From Streptomyces antioxidans (GTDB lineage: Bacteria; Actinomycetota; Actinomycetes; Streptomycetales; Streptomycetaceae), in contig NZ_LAKD02000058.1 in NCBI RefSeq assembly GCF_000968685.2, positions 101,225 through 165,224 of the forward strand: a stretch of DNA of 64,000 bases, written 5' to 3'. Below are positions 1-7,975 of this stretch, one piece after another. Below the pieces are notes generated by a model, which was given only the letters and a program-made list of their open reading frames with translations, made no database searches and was not told the DNA's origin. Made by a program: the position numbers and the translations under genes. Within the stretch, counting starts at the first letter, position 1. Every line of letters begins with the position of its first letter.

Positions 1-517
1 GGACGACTATGTCACCAAGCCGTTCAGCCCACGGGAGTTGGTGCTGCGCGTGGAATCGGTGCTGCGGCGCGGCCGGACCGGTCAGCGGGTCCCCGGCGCG
101 TCCGGCCCCGGCTCCGGTCCAGGCCCCGGCCCCGGCCCCGGCCAGGGGGAGGTGACCCACCGCGCCGGGATCACCCTCGACCCCCTGGCCCGGCGCGCCG
201 CCCGGGACGGCCGGGAGCTCGCCCTGACCGTGCGCGAGTTCGACCTGCTGGCCTTTCTGCTGCGCCACCCGGGGGTGGCCTTCACCCGCGAGGAGCTGAT
301 GCGCGAGGTGTGGGGCTGGGACTTCGGCGATCTGTCCACCGTCACCGTCCATGTGCGGCGGCTGCGCGGAAAGGTCGAGGACGATCCCGCCGCGCCCCGG
401 CTCATCCAGACCGTATGGGGCATCGGCTACCGCTTCGACGCCTCGCCCGAGCCCGATGACGAGGCCGACGGCGTGGGACAGCGGGACCGGGGACGGGGGG
501 CGGGTTCCGATGCGTGA
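1..517 (+). CDS. OmpR/PhoB-family response regulator, 5' partial
   Basis: The reading frame enters at base 2, so the start lies outside the window. The first residues, DDYVTKPFSPREL, are the end of a receiver domain and include the conserved Lys of the KPF motif. A Pro/Gly-rich linker of about 25 residues follows, then a winged-helix Trans_reg_C domain (LTVREFDLLAFLLRHPG, TVTVHVRRLRGKVEDDP, LIQTVWGIGYRF) that binds DNA. The stop overlaps the next gene by 8 nt, so it is co-translated with the sensor kinase. The signal sensed and the targets cannot be read from this fragment. Family assignment is firm. Confidence 0.93.
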   Translation, partial: DDYVTKPFSPRELVLRVESVLRRGRTGQRVPGASGPGSGPGPGPGPGQGEVTHRAGITLDPLARRAARDGRELALTVREFDLLAFLLRHPGVAFTREELMREVWGWDFGDLSTVTVHVRRLRGKVEDDPAAPRLIQTVWGIGYRFDASPEPDDEADGVGQRDRGRGAGSDA

Positions 518-1625
518 TGTGTTCCTCATGGCCGGGTTCGCCTTCCTCGGCGCGGCGGCGGCCGGTCTGCTGGGCGCGCTGGCGCTGCGGCTGGTGCGCG
601 GCCGTTCGGTCGCGGTGTCCCTGGCGGTCGTCGCCGCCGTCGCGGTCACGGCGATGCTCACCGGGACGCTGGCCGTCGCCTGGGCGATGTTCCTGTCCCC
701 GCACGATCTGACGGTGGTCACGACCGTCTGCGCCATGGCCGCCGTGGTGTCCCTGGCCACCGCGCTGCTGCTGGGCCGCTGGGTGGTGGCGCGCAGTAAC
801 GCGCTGGCGCTCGCCGCCCGCTCCTTCGGGGACGGCGGGAGCTTCGCCGCCCCCGACGGCCAGGCCACCGCCGAACTCGCCGCGCTCGGCCGTGAACTGG
901 CGGCCACCAGCGCCAAGCTGGCCGCCTCCCGCGAGCGCGAGCGCGCCCTGGAGTCCTCCCGCCGGGAGCTGGTCGCCTGGATCTCCCACGATCTGCGCAC
1001 CCCGCTGGCGGGGCTGCGCGCGATGTCCGAGGCGCTGGAGGACGGGGTGGCTCCGGACCCGGACCGCTACCTCCGCCGGATACGCACCGAGGTGGAGCGG
1101 CTGAACACGATGGTCGGCGACCTCTTCGAGCTCTCCCGCATCCACGCCGGAGCGCTCTCCCTCGCCCCCACCCGGATATCCATCTACGACCTGGTCGGCG
1201 ATGCCCTCGCCGGGGTCGACCCCCTCGCCCGCGAGCTGGGCGTCCAGCTGATCGGCGACCGGGTGGACCGCATCCCGGTGGAGGTCGACGGCAAGGAGAT
1301 GACCCGTGTGCTCGGGAACCTCCTCGTCAACGCGGTCCGCCGCACCCCGGCGGACGGCACGGTCGCGGTGTCCGCCGAGCGCCAGGCGGACACGGTCGTG
1401 CTGTCGGTCACCGACGGCTGCGGCGGCATCCCGGAGGAGGACCTTCCGCGTGTCTTCGACACCGGCTGGCGCGGCAGCGACGCCCGTACGCCACCGGCGG
1501 GCGCCGGGCTGGGCCTCGCCATCGTCCGGGGCATCGTCGAGGCCCACGACGGTCAGGCGGCGGTCCACAATGTCGACGGCGGCTGCCGCTTCGAGGTCCG
1601 CCTCCCCGCCGCCGTCACGTCCTGA
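510..1625 (+). CDS. Membrane sensor histidine kinase
   Basis: 371 residues. The ATG at 510 overlaps the response regulator stop and is preferred to an upstream ATG at 351 that lies inside that gene. There are three hydrophobic segments (about residues 5-27, 35-61, 68-90), a helical linker, and an H-box with SHDLRTPLAG (phosphorylated His about 160). The N-box is GNLLVNAVRR, with TDGCGGIPEEDL and GAGLGLAIVRGIVEAHDG forming the ATP lid. It lacks a large extracytoplasmic sensor, so it probably senses through its membrane segments. It forms a two-component pair with the preceding regulator. Confidence 0.93.
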   Translation: MRDVFLMAGFAFLGAAAAGLLGALALRLVRGRSVAVSLAVVAAVAVTAMLTGTLAVAWAMFLSPHDLTVVTTVCAMAAVVSLATALLLGRWVVARSNALALAARSFGDGGSFAAPDGQATAELAALGRELAATSAKLAASRERERALESSRRELVAWISHDLRTPLAGLRAMSEALEDGVAPDPDRYLRRIRTEVERLNTMVGDLFELSRIHAGALSLAPTRISIYDLVGDALAGVDPLARELGVQLIGDRVDRIPVEVDGKEMTRVLGNLLVNAVRRTPADGTVAVSAERQADTVVLSVTDGCGGIPEEDLPRVFDTGWRGSDARTPPAGAGLGLAIVRGIVEAHDGQAAVHNVDGGCRFEVRLPAAVTS

Positions 1626-1715
1626 GTGACCCGCTGAGCGGCCCCCGCTCTGAGTGACCTGCCGGGGACCCGCTGGGCGACCCCGCTCTGAGCGCCCCCG
1701 GGCGAGCCCGCCCCC

Positions 1716-2783
1716 TCACACCCCCGCCCGTTGCGGGGCGTGGGCGAATTCGGCCATGCCCTCCTGGAACGCGACCGCCGGGCGCCAGCCCAGCTGGTCG
1801 CGGATCCGGCGGGACGACGCGGTGATGTGGCGTACGTCGCCCAGTCGGTAGCCGCCCGTCACCACGGGCGCGGGGCCGTCGAACGCGGTGGCCAGGGCCG
1901 TGGCCATCTCGCCCACCGTATGGGGGTCGTCGCTGCCGGTGTTGTACGCGGTCAGCGCGTCCGGAGCCACCACATCCGGTGCCGCCTCCAGGGCCGCGAC
2001 ATTGGCGGCGGCCACGTCACGGACATGGATGAAGTCCCGGCGCTGGCCCCCGTCCTCGAAGACCGTGGGCGCCTCGCCGCGCGCCAGGGCCGAGCGGAAG
2101 AAGGAGGCGACGCCCGCGTAGGGGGTGTCGCGCGGCATCCCCGGCCCGTACACATTGTGGTAGCGCAGCGACACCGCGCGGCCGCCCACCGACCGGGCCC
2201 AGGCCGCCGCCAGATGTTCCTGGGCCAGCTTCGTCGTCGCGTACACATTGCGGGGATCGGCCGGTGCGTCCTCGCCCACCAGGCCGGGCCGCAGCGGGGT
2301 GCCGCACTCGGGGCAGAGGGGGTCGAAGCGGCCCGCCGCGAGATCCGCCTCGGCGCGGGGCCCCGGACGGACCCGGCCGTGGCGGGGGCAGTCGTAGCGC
2401 CCCTCGCCGTAGACGACCATCGACCCGGCCAGGACCAGTTCGCGCACCCCGCGCTCGGCCATCACCGCCAGCAGTACCGCCGTGCCCAGGTCGTTGCAGC
2501 CCACATAGGCCGGGGCGTCCGCGAAGTCCTTGCCGAGACCGACCATCGCCGCCTGGTGGCATACGGCGTCCACTCCGCGCAGCGCCGCGGCCACCGCCTC
2601 CCGGTCCCGCACATCGGCGTGGATCCACTCCCCGCCCACCGGGGGCGGAGCCGGAGGGGTGGCGGTCGGGTGAGCGGCGGGAAGCAGGGCGTCGAGGACG
2701 ACCGGCTCATGGCCGTGCTCGACGAGGGCGGTGACGATGTGCGAGCCGATGAAGCCCGCACCCCCGGTGACCAGTACGCGCAT
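1716..2783 (-). CDS. NAD-dependent epimerase/dehydratase with Cys/His insert
   Basis: 355 residues, extended SDR family (UDP-glucose 4-epimerase type). The start is the ATG of MRVLVTGGAGFIGSH, which places the nucleotide-binding GxxGxxG at residues 7-13. The catalytic Tyr/Lys pair is Y181 and K185 (NVYATTKL). Between the central strand (LAGSMVVYGEG) and the YxxxK there is a hydrophilic insert of about 30 residues with CPRH (132-135) and CPEC (157-160), which looks like a metal-binding knuckle. The substrate is probably a nucleotide sugar, but no neighbour tells which. It is convergent with the sensor kinase and divergent from the methyltransferase. Confidence 0.88.
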   Translation of the reverse strand: MRVLVTGGAGFIGSHIVTALVEHGHEPVVLDALLPAAHPTATPPAPPPVGGEWIHADVRDREAVAAALRGVDAVCHQAAMVGLGKDFADAPAYVGCNDLGTAVLLAVMAERGVRELVLAGSMVVYGEGRYDCPRHGRVRPGPRAEADLAAGRFDPLCPECGTPLRPGLVGEDAPADPRNVYATTKLAQEHLAAAWARSVGGRAVSLRYHNVYGPGMPRDTPYAGVASFFRSALARGEAPTVFEDGGQRRDFIHVRDVAAANVAALEAAPDVVAPDALTAYNTGSDDPHTVGEMATALATAFDGPAPVVTGGYRLGDVRHITASSRRIRDQLGWRPAVAFQEGMAEFAHAPQRAGV

Positions 2784-2891
2784 GGGGGCGACGCTAGGCC
2801 CAAGACGGCGCCCGGGCCCGCCCCCGCGCCGTTCCGTCACCGGTCCGTAAGACCTTGGGCCACCGCTCCCTGAGACCTTCCGGAGGAGGCG

Positions 2892-2910
2892 TGGTCACAG
2901 AATGGTCACA
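2892..2910 (+). promoter_or_regulatory. 11-bp-spaced direct repeat, PHO-box-like
   Basis: TGGTCACA occurs at 2892-2899 and again at 2903-2910, an exact 11-bp period. Streptomyces PhoP sites are direct repeats of GTTCACC-like 7-mers with an 11-bp period. GGTCACA matches at 5 of 7 positions. The site lies about 180 bp upstream of the methyltransferase and 110 bp upstream of the divergent epimerase. Only the repeat is seen; PhoP binding is inference. Confidence 0.3.
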
Positions 2911-3087
2911 AGGGGGACGGCCCGGCGTTGCCTTTCGCTGCGACCGTGGCGCCCATTCGCGTCCCCCGGGACCCCGTCCCCGAGGCCCGCCCTCCTGGGG
3001 CTCCCGGACACGGTCAACCGGACCGGACACCCACAAACAACCGGACACGTCTCTCAAGACCGCCGCCATCGACGAACAGAGAGCCAC

Positions 3088-3993
3088 ATGACGGTCACCA
3101 CCGCCCCCGCGGCCCAGCGTCCCCGCTGCCTCAATGACGTCAAGGGATGGTTCCCGAGCCTTGACCAAGTGATGTTCGACCGCTTCCTGAGCCGCCAGGA
3201 GCGGCTGGGACAGCGCGGGGACCTGATGGAGATGGGTGCCTACATGGGCAAGAGCGCCATCTTCACCGCCGCCTATCTGCGGGCGAGCGAGCGTTTCACG
3301 GTCTGTGACCTCTTCGACGCCGAGGCGCCGGACGAGAGGAACGCGGCGGAGGCGCGCAAGTCGTACGCCACCCTGACCCGCATCGCCTTCGAAGAGAACT
3401 ACCTGGCCTTCTGGGACGAGCTGCCGAACATCATCCAGGGCCCCACCTCCGTCGTGCCCGACCACGTCGGAGCGAACACCTGCCGCTTCATCCACGTGGA
3501 CGCCTCGCACCTGTACGAACACGTGGCGGGCGACATCGACACCGCGCACAACACGCTGGTCCCCGACGGCCTCGTCGTCCTCGACGACTTCCGTTCCGAG
3601 CACACCCCCGGCGTGGCCGCCGCGACCTGGGAGGCGGTGTTCACCCGCGGCCTGCGGCCCATCTGCCTGACCACGCAGAAGCTCTACGGCACCTGGGGCG
3701 ACCCGGAGCCGATCCAGGACGAGATGCTCGCGGACGACGAGTGGCGCAAGGGGATGCACACCAGCGTGCAGGAGATCGCGGGCCGCAGGGTGCTGCGGTT
3801 CTCGGGGAAGCCCGCGAACCCGACCCCGCCCACCTCCCGCTTCGCCCATGAGCCGCGCGACCCTGCCCCCGAACCGCGCCCCGCGCCCACCGCACCGGCG
3901 CCCGCGGCGCGCCGCCCCACCGCGGTCCGGCGGCTCGCCGCGGATGTCCTCCCGCCGGTCGTCACCCGGGCGATCCGCCGCCGCAGGGGATAG
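3088..3993 (+). CDS. Class I SAM-dependent methyltransferase (Methyltransf_24 type)
   Basis: 301 residues from the ATG of MTVTTAPAAQ. An upstream in-frame ATG at 2902 would add an unlikely Arg/Pro-rich extension. Motif I is DLMEMGAYMGKSA (about residues 46-58), followed by an acidic VCDLFD (about 72-77). FIHVDASHLYEHVAGDID and LDDFRSE resemble the metal and substrate region of O-methyltransferase-like proteins. The last 55 or so residues are a Pro/Ala/Arg-rich tail outside the fold. The substrate is unknown. A nucleotide-sugar epimerase next door hints at glycan or secondary-metabolite methylation, but that is weak inference. Confidence 0.82.
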   Translation: MTVTTAPAAQRPRCLNDVKGWFPSLDQVMFDRFLSRQERLGQRGDLMEMGAYMGKSAIFTAAYLRASERFTVCDLFDAEAPDERNAAEARKSYATLTRIAFEENYLAFWDELPNIIQGPTSVVPDHVGANTCRFIHVDASHLYEHVAGDIDTAHNTLVPDGLVVLDDFRSEHTPGVAAATWEAVFTRGLRPICLTTQKLYGTWGDPEPIQDEMLADDEWRKGMHTSVQEIAGRRVLRFSGKPANPTPPTSRFAHEPRDPAPEPRPAPTAPAPAARRPTAVRRLAADVLPPVVTRAIRRRRG

Positions 3994-4018
3994 CCCGTGG
4001 GCGCGGCGCGGAGCCCGG

Positions 4019-4066
4019 GGCCGTCCGCGGCACAGGGCTCCCAGGACCCCGGCGCCGCGGACGGCC
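4019..4066. terminator. Bidirectional terminator hairpin
   Basis: A perfect 13-bp inverted repeat: GGCCGTCCGCGGC at 4019-4031 and GCCGCGGACGGCC at 4054-4066, with a 22-nt loop. It sits between the convergent methyltransferase and PTH2-like genes and abuts the stop codon of the latter. There is no U-tract, as is usual in Streptomyces. Confidence 0.7.
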
Positions 4067-4912
4067 TTACCGTCGCCGCAGCGCCGGGTGGTCCGCGACG
4101 ACCGTGCAGGATCCCGGCGCGATCTCGGTGTACCCCGCGTCGCGCACCACCGGCAGCCCGCCCGCGGTGAGCTCGTCCCACCGCTCGGCCGACGCCGTGC
4201 GCACCGCCAGCGGGAACCCGGCCTCGCGCCAGGCCGCCCGCGCCGCGTTGTCCAGCTCCCACCAGGCCAGCTGGGCGCCGTGCCCGGCCTGGGCCATCGC
4301 CTTGCCCGCCGACATCTCCACATGGGGGCTCAGCCACAGCACCGGACCGGTGGGGTCGGGGGCGGACGGCGGCTCGGGGTCGTCCAGGTCGGTGCCGGAG
4401 ACCTGGAGCTTGGCCAGTTCCTTGGGCCAGCCGTCCAGCGGCACCGGCGGGAACACCCGCACCTCGGCGGCCACCGACGAAGCCCCGTCCCCGGCCTCAT
4501 GCCCGTCCTCGGCCGGGGCCGGGGTGGGCGCCCGGCCCGTGACCGTGATGCCCGGCAGCCCGGCCGCGCGCCGCCACTCCGCGCCGCGCGCCCGCCGTAC
4601 GACCTTGCGGATCCGGGCGTCCTGCCAGTCCCGTACGGCCTGGGCCCACTCGCCGTCGGTGGCCGTCGCCCGCTCGTCCGACAGCAGCGCCAACACCGCG
4701 CGCGCCGCCGTCTCCAGGGCGTCCGTACGCGCCGGGGGCGCGGCCTTCTCGATCCGGACCACCAGGGGCAGGACGAACTGCGGCGCGGCGTCCCGGTCGG
4801 TCTCGGCGTGCCGGAAGGGGCTGCTGCGGGCACCGGATCCGGCGCTCCGCTGAGCGGTGGTCTGGATGCCGGTCTGGGTGTCGGTCTCGGTATCGGCGTC
4901 GGTGCTGGTCAC
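4067..4912 (-). CDS. PTH2-like peptidyl-tRNA hydrolase domain protein
   Basis: 281 residues. The C-terminal third matches the PTH2 fold: VLWLSPHVEMSAGKAMAQAG corresponds to the GK-x-AAQ-x-AHA signature, and DAGYTEIAPGSCTVV to the DAGRTEIxPGTxTV motif. PTH2 enzymes release peptides from peptidyl-tRNA. The first 160 or so residues are acidic, Ala-rich and not recognised; canonical PTH2 proteins are about 120 residues, so this is an extended actinobacterial version. It might also bind tRNA without hydrolysing it. It is convergent with the methyltransferase and divergent from the small zinc-ribbon gene. Confidence 0.78.
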   Translation of the reverse strand: MTSTDADTETDTQTGIQTTAQRSAGSGARSSPFRHAETDRDAAPQFVLPLVVRIEKAAPPARTDALETAARAVLALLSDERATATDGEWAQAVRDWQDARIRKVVRRARGAEWRRAAGLPGITVTGRAPTPAPAEDGHEAGDGASSVAAEVRVFPPVPLDGWPKELAKLQVSGTDLDDPEPPSAPDPTGPVLWLSPHVEMSAGKAMAQAGHGAQLAWWELDNAARAAWREAGFPLAVRTASAERWDELTAGGLPVVRDAGYTEIAPGSCTVVADHPALRRR

Positions 4913-5048
4913 GCGCCCAGTGTGCCAGCACCGACGCCTGTCCCTGCTGCCCCTGGCCCTGACCGGCGCGGTCGCCGCCGGGGCGACCGCGCCGGCCTGC
5001 GCGCTGAGCTCCCGCCGGTCATGGGGCGGTCCTGGGGTTCGGCGGACA

Positions 5049-5061
5049 TAGGGTTCGGGTC
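5049..5061 (+). promoter_or_regulatory. -10 element placed for a leaderless transcript
   Basis: TAGGGT at 5049-5054 matches the Streptomyces -10 consensus (TAGRRT) and ends 7 nt before the ATG at 5062. Transcription would then start at or next to the first base of the start codon. No clear -35 hexamer is visible. Confidence 0.4.
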
Positions 5062-5214
5062 ATGGACGACCGTACGGACCTCCCCGAGGGCCCGCCGTAC
5101 GCCGACTGCGTGCAGTGCGGCGAGCCCACCGAGCACCCCGCCACCCGCCCCGGGGCGACGCTGTGCCCCCTCTGCGAATGGCAAGAGGCCCAACGCACCG
5201 CCTGTTCCGGCTGA
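5062..5214 (+). CDS. 50-residue zinc-ribbon protein
   Basis: A short protein starting MDDRTDLPEGPPYADC, with two CxxC knuckles (CVQC about residues 16-19 and CPLC about 35-38). It is otherwise acidic and polar, typical of small actinobacterial zinc-ribbon proteins. There is no Shine-Dalgarno sequence; a consensus -10 ends 7 nt before the ATG, suggesting a leaderless mRNA. It is convergent with the PhoX gene, 26 nt away. The function is unknown. The Cys spacing and codon use argue for a real gene despite its size. Confidence 0.72.
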   Translation: MDDRTDLPEGPPYADCVQCGEPTEHPATRPGATLCPLCEWQEAQRTACSG

Positions 5215-5240
5215 ATCCGCCGTGCCTCGCCGGACAGGCG

Positions 5241-6635
5241 CTAGTGACGCCAGGGTCCCGTTACGGCGAACGTCGTGCCCGGGGTGTAGCAGTTCACGTA
5301 CATCGTGCGGCCGTCCGGGGCGAAGGTGACGCCCGCGAACTCACCCCACTCCGGCTTCTCCGGTGTGCCGATGTTCTGCTGGCCCCGGGCCATCGCGTAG
5401 ACCTCGCCGCGCCGGGTCACCCCGAAGACATGCTGCGCGCCGTTGCCGTCCTCGCAGACCATCAGGCCGCCGCTGGGGGCGAGGGTGATGTTGTCGGGGG
5501 ACTCGCCGGGGAGCTGGACATCCGTCTCGGGGCCGAAGACGATCACCAGTGTGAGGCGGCTCCGGGCGGGGTCATAGCGCCAGATCTGGCCGAAGTGGTC
5601 GGCCGCCGAGCCCTCCGCGCTCTTGGCGAAGCTGGAGACGAAGTAGACCGAGGTACCGCCCCAGTAACACCCCTCCAGCTTCTGGGCGTGGGTGATGCCC
5701 CCGGGGCCGAAGTCCTGGAAGCGGATGGGGGTTTGGCGGGCGAGCGGGTCGGGGACGTCCACCCACTCGACGCGGTCGAAAGTGGTGCCCGGCTCCTGGA
5801 TGGTGGACAGATCGGGCACCCCCGGCACCCGCAGCGCCTGCAGCTCCCCGCCCGCGCGCAGCGAGCCGATGCCGCCGAGCGGCTTCTTCGGCCGGAAGCG
5901 GTAGAAGAGCCCGAAGGGCTTGTCGAAGGCGTCCTCGGTCTCGTAGATGACGCCGCTGCGCGGATCGACCGCGATGGCCTCGTGCTGGAAGCGGCCCATG
6001 GCGGTGAGCGGCACGGCGCCGGTGCGGCGCGGATCGTAGGGGTCGACCTCGAAGATGAAGCCGTGGTCCTTGGTGTAGCCGTTGGTACCGGCCAGGTCCT
6101 CGGTTTCCTCGCAGGTCAGCCAGGTGTGCCAGGGGGTGGGGCCGCCCGCGCAGTTGACCGCGGTGCCCGCGATGGCCACCCGCTCGGACAGCACGTGGTT
6201 GCCGGAGCCGAGCTCCAGGGCGGTGCAGCCGCCCAGGCCCATCGGGTCGTAGGTGAGGCCGTTCACGGCGGGGACGCGGATCGCGGCGTCGTTACGGTTC
6301 TCATGGTTGCGGACCAGATGCGTCCGGCCGCGGTGGCGGCCGGACCGGCCCGGGAACGCGGCCATGCCGTCGCAGTGGCTGGGGACCTTGCCCTCGCCCG
6401 ACCGGAGTTCGTCGCCCTCGCGCGAGAGCACCCGGTAGCGGAAACCCTCCGGGAGGTCGAGCAGTCCGTCGGGGTCGGGGACCAGGGGGCCGTAGCCGTC
6501 CCGGCCGAGCGGTGGGGAATCCGGTTCGGCGGCCGCGGCCGTTCCGGCGAAGAGCTCGGAGACGCTGCCGGTGAAGGCGATGGCGGCACCCAGCGCGCCG
6601 GTGCGGCCGAGAAGCTGACGTCGTGTCGCTGACAT
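5241..6635 (-). CDS. PhoX-type (DUF839) alkaline phosphatase, Tat-exported
   Basis: 464 residues. The start is the ATG of MSATRRQLLGRTGALG, a twin-arginine signal followed by a hydrophobic stretch and AGTAAAAE cleavage region, so export in folded form is likely. The body matches DUF839/PhoX: LPEGFRYRVLSREGDEL, CDGMAAFPG, HLVRNHENRND, TWLTCEETED, EAIAVDPRSGVIYETED, CYWGGTSVYF. The family hydrolyses phosphomonoesters with a Ca/Fe cofactor. It is probably regulated through the three tandem 25-bp repeats just upstream. No neighbour is in an obvious operon with it. Confidence 0.88.
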   Translation of the reverse strand: MSATRRQLLGRTGALGAAIAFTGSVSELFAGTAAAAEPDSPPLGRDGYGPLVPDPDGLLDLPEGFRYRVLSREGDELRSGEGKVPSHCDGMAAFPGRSGRHRGRTHLVRNHENRNDAAIRVPAVNGLTYDPMGLGGCTALELGSGNHVLSERVAIAGTAVNCAGGPTPWHTWLTCEETEDLAGTNGYTKDHGFIFEVDPYDPRRTGAVPLTAMGRFQHEAIAVDPRSGVIYETEDAFDKPFGLFYRFRPKKPLGGIGSLRAGGELQALRVPGVPDLSTIQEPGTTFDRVEWVDVPDPLARQTPIRFQDFGPGGITHAQKLEGCYWGGTSVYFVSSFAKSAEGSAADHFGQIWRYDPARSRLTLVIVFGPETDVQLPGESPDNITLAPSGGLMVCEDGNGAQHVFGVTRRGEVYAMARGQQNIGTPEKPEWGEFAGVTFAPDGRTMYVNCYTPGTTFAVTGPWRH

Positions 6636-6695
6636 GCGGTAACTCCCTGCTGGCGGACAGAGAAGATGACCGGATGTGTGTATCACGTGCGCGGG

Positions 6696-6770
6696 TGCGC
6701 GGGAACCTTTCGATCAGCGATGCGCGGAACCGGTTCGATCAGCGGTGTGCGGGGAGCCGCCCCGATCAGT
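6696..6770. repeat. Three tandem 25-bp repeats upstream of phoX-type gene
   Basis: Units at 6696-6720, 6721-6745 and 6746-6770 each begin TGYGCGG and end in CGATCAG plus 2 nt. Units 1 and 2 differ mainly in the middle (GAACCTTTC versus AACCGGTTC); unit 3 is more diverged. The last unit includes the zapE stop codon (6766-6768). The array lies 61 nt upstream of the phosphatase start, as an operator array would. Confidence 0.75.
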
Positions 6771-7908
6771 GCTCGTCCGACGCGTCGGCCAGCCCCTTCG
6801 CGTCCCGGGCCAGCGCGGTGAGCCGGGATATCGCCCGGAAGTACTTCTTCCGGTAGCCGCCGCTCAGCATCTCCTCGCTGAAGAGCCGGTCGAACGGCAC
6901 CCCGGAGGCCAGCACCGGCACCTCGCGGTCGTAGAGCCGGTCCGCCAGCACCACCAGCCGCAGCGCGGTCGACTGGTCGGGGACCGGGGCGACCCCGGTC
7001 AGGCAGACGGCCTGGACGCCGTCGCACATCGCGCCGTAGCGGCTCGGATGCACCCGGGAGAGGTGGTCCAGCAGGGCGGGGAAGTCGTCCAGGGAGGCGC
7101 CGGGGACGCGGTGCGCGGCCCGGGCGACCGTCTCGTCGGAGTGCGGGGGCGGGGCCGCGGGCAGACCGCGGTGGCGGTAGTCCTCACCGTCGATGCGCAG
7201 CGTACGGAAGCGGGCGGACAGCCCCTGTATCTCGCGCAGGAAGTCGGCCGCGGCGAACCGGCCCTCGCCCAGCTTGCCGGGCAGCGTATTGGACGTCGCG
7301 GCGAGCCCCACGCCCGCCTCGACCAGCTTGCCCAGCAGCGTGGAGACCAGCACGGTGTCGCCCGGGTCGTCCAGCTCGAACTCGTCGATGCACAGCAGCC
7401 GGTGCCCGCTCAGGGTCTTCACGGTCTGCTGGAAGCCGAGCGCGCCGACCAGGTTCGTCAGCTCCACGAAGGTGCCGAACGCCTTCAGCTCGGGGGCGGC
7501 CGGGGTGGCGTGCCACAAGGAGGCCAGCAGATGGGTCTTGCCGACGCCGTAGCCGCCGTCGAGGTACATCCCGCGTGGGCCGGAGCTCGCGGCGGGCTTG
7601 GCCTCCCGGCGGAACCGGTGCCTCCGGCGCCCGCCCTTCGCGTCCGCGCCGCCGCCGAGCCGTGCGGCGAAGGCTCTCAGCGCCTCGACCGCCTCGGCCT
7701 GGCTGGGCTGGCCGGGGTCGGTGAGGTAGTTGTCGAAGCTCACGGTGGCGAAGCGGGGCGGCGGCACCATCTCGGCGACCAGACGCTCCGCCGGAACCCG
7801 CGGCGCACGGGCGGTGAGGGCCGCGGGGGCTTCGGCGGCTTCAGTGGCTTCCCTGGCTTCGGCGGCTGTGCGGCCTGCCGAGCCGGATGCGGTGGTTGGT
7901 GCAGACAC
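6766..7908 (-). CDS. zapE: Cell division protein ZapE (AFG1-like ATPase)
   Basis: 380 residues from a GTG start (SAPTTASGSAG); an in-frame ATG further upstream would lie inside the divergent gene. Walker A is GGYGVGKTH (about 118-126) and Walker B LLCIDEFELDD (about 171-181). FRTLRIDGEDYRHRG, ADRLYDREVPVLASG and RKKYFRAISRL are typical of AFG1/ZapE. The family is an FtsZ-associated ATPase in proteobacteria; its actinobacterial role is less clear. The N-terminal 45 residues are Ala/Glu-rich and probably disordered. It is divergent from the reductase gene, with 67 nt between starts. Confidence 0.9.
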   Translation of the reverse strand: MSAPTTASGSAGRTAAEAREATEAAEAPAALTARAPRVPAERLVAEMVPPPRFATVSFDNYLTDPGQPSQAEAVEALRAFAARLGGGADAKGGRRRHRFRREAKPAASSGPRGMYLDGGYGVGKTHLLASLWHATPAAPELKAFGTFVELTNLVGALGFQQTVKTLSGHRLLCIDEFELDDPGDTVLVSTLLGKLVEAGVGLAATSNTLPGKLGEGRFAAADFLREIQGLSARFRTLRIDGEDYRHRGLPAAPPPHSDETVARAAHRVPGASLDDFPALLDHLSRVHPSRYGAMCDGVQAVCLTGVAPVPDQSTALRLVVLADRLYDREVPVLASGVPFDRLFSEEMLSGGYRKKYFRAISRLTALARDAKGLADASDEH

Positions 7909-7975
7909 GGATGTCCAGGGTAGTCGCTCTTCACCCGACCACTGTCCGAGAGGGAGGCATGTCACACTGCGGCCT

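Noticed and set aside
7959..7961. ATG with a close AGGGAGG upstream of the RibD-like gene
   Set aside because: It is in a different frame from the reductase; the in-frame start is 7976.
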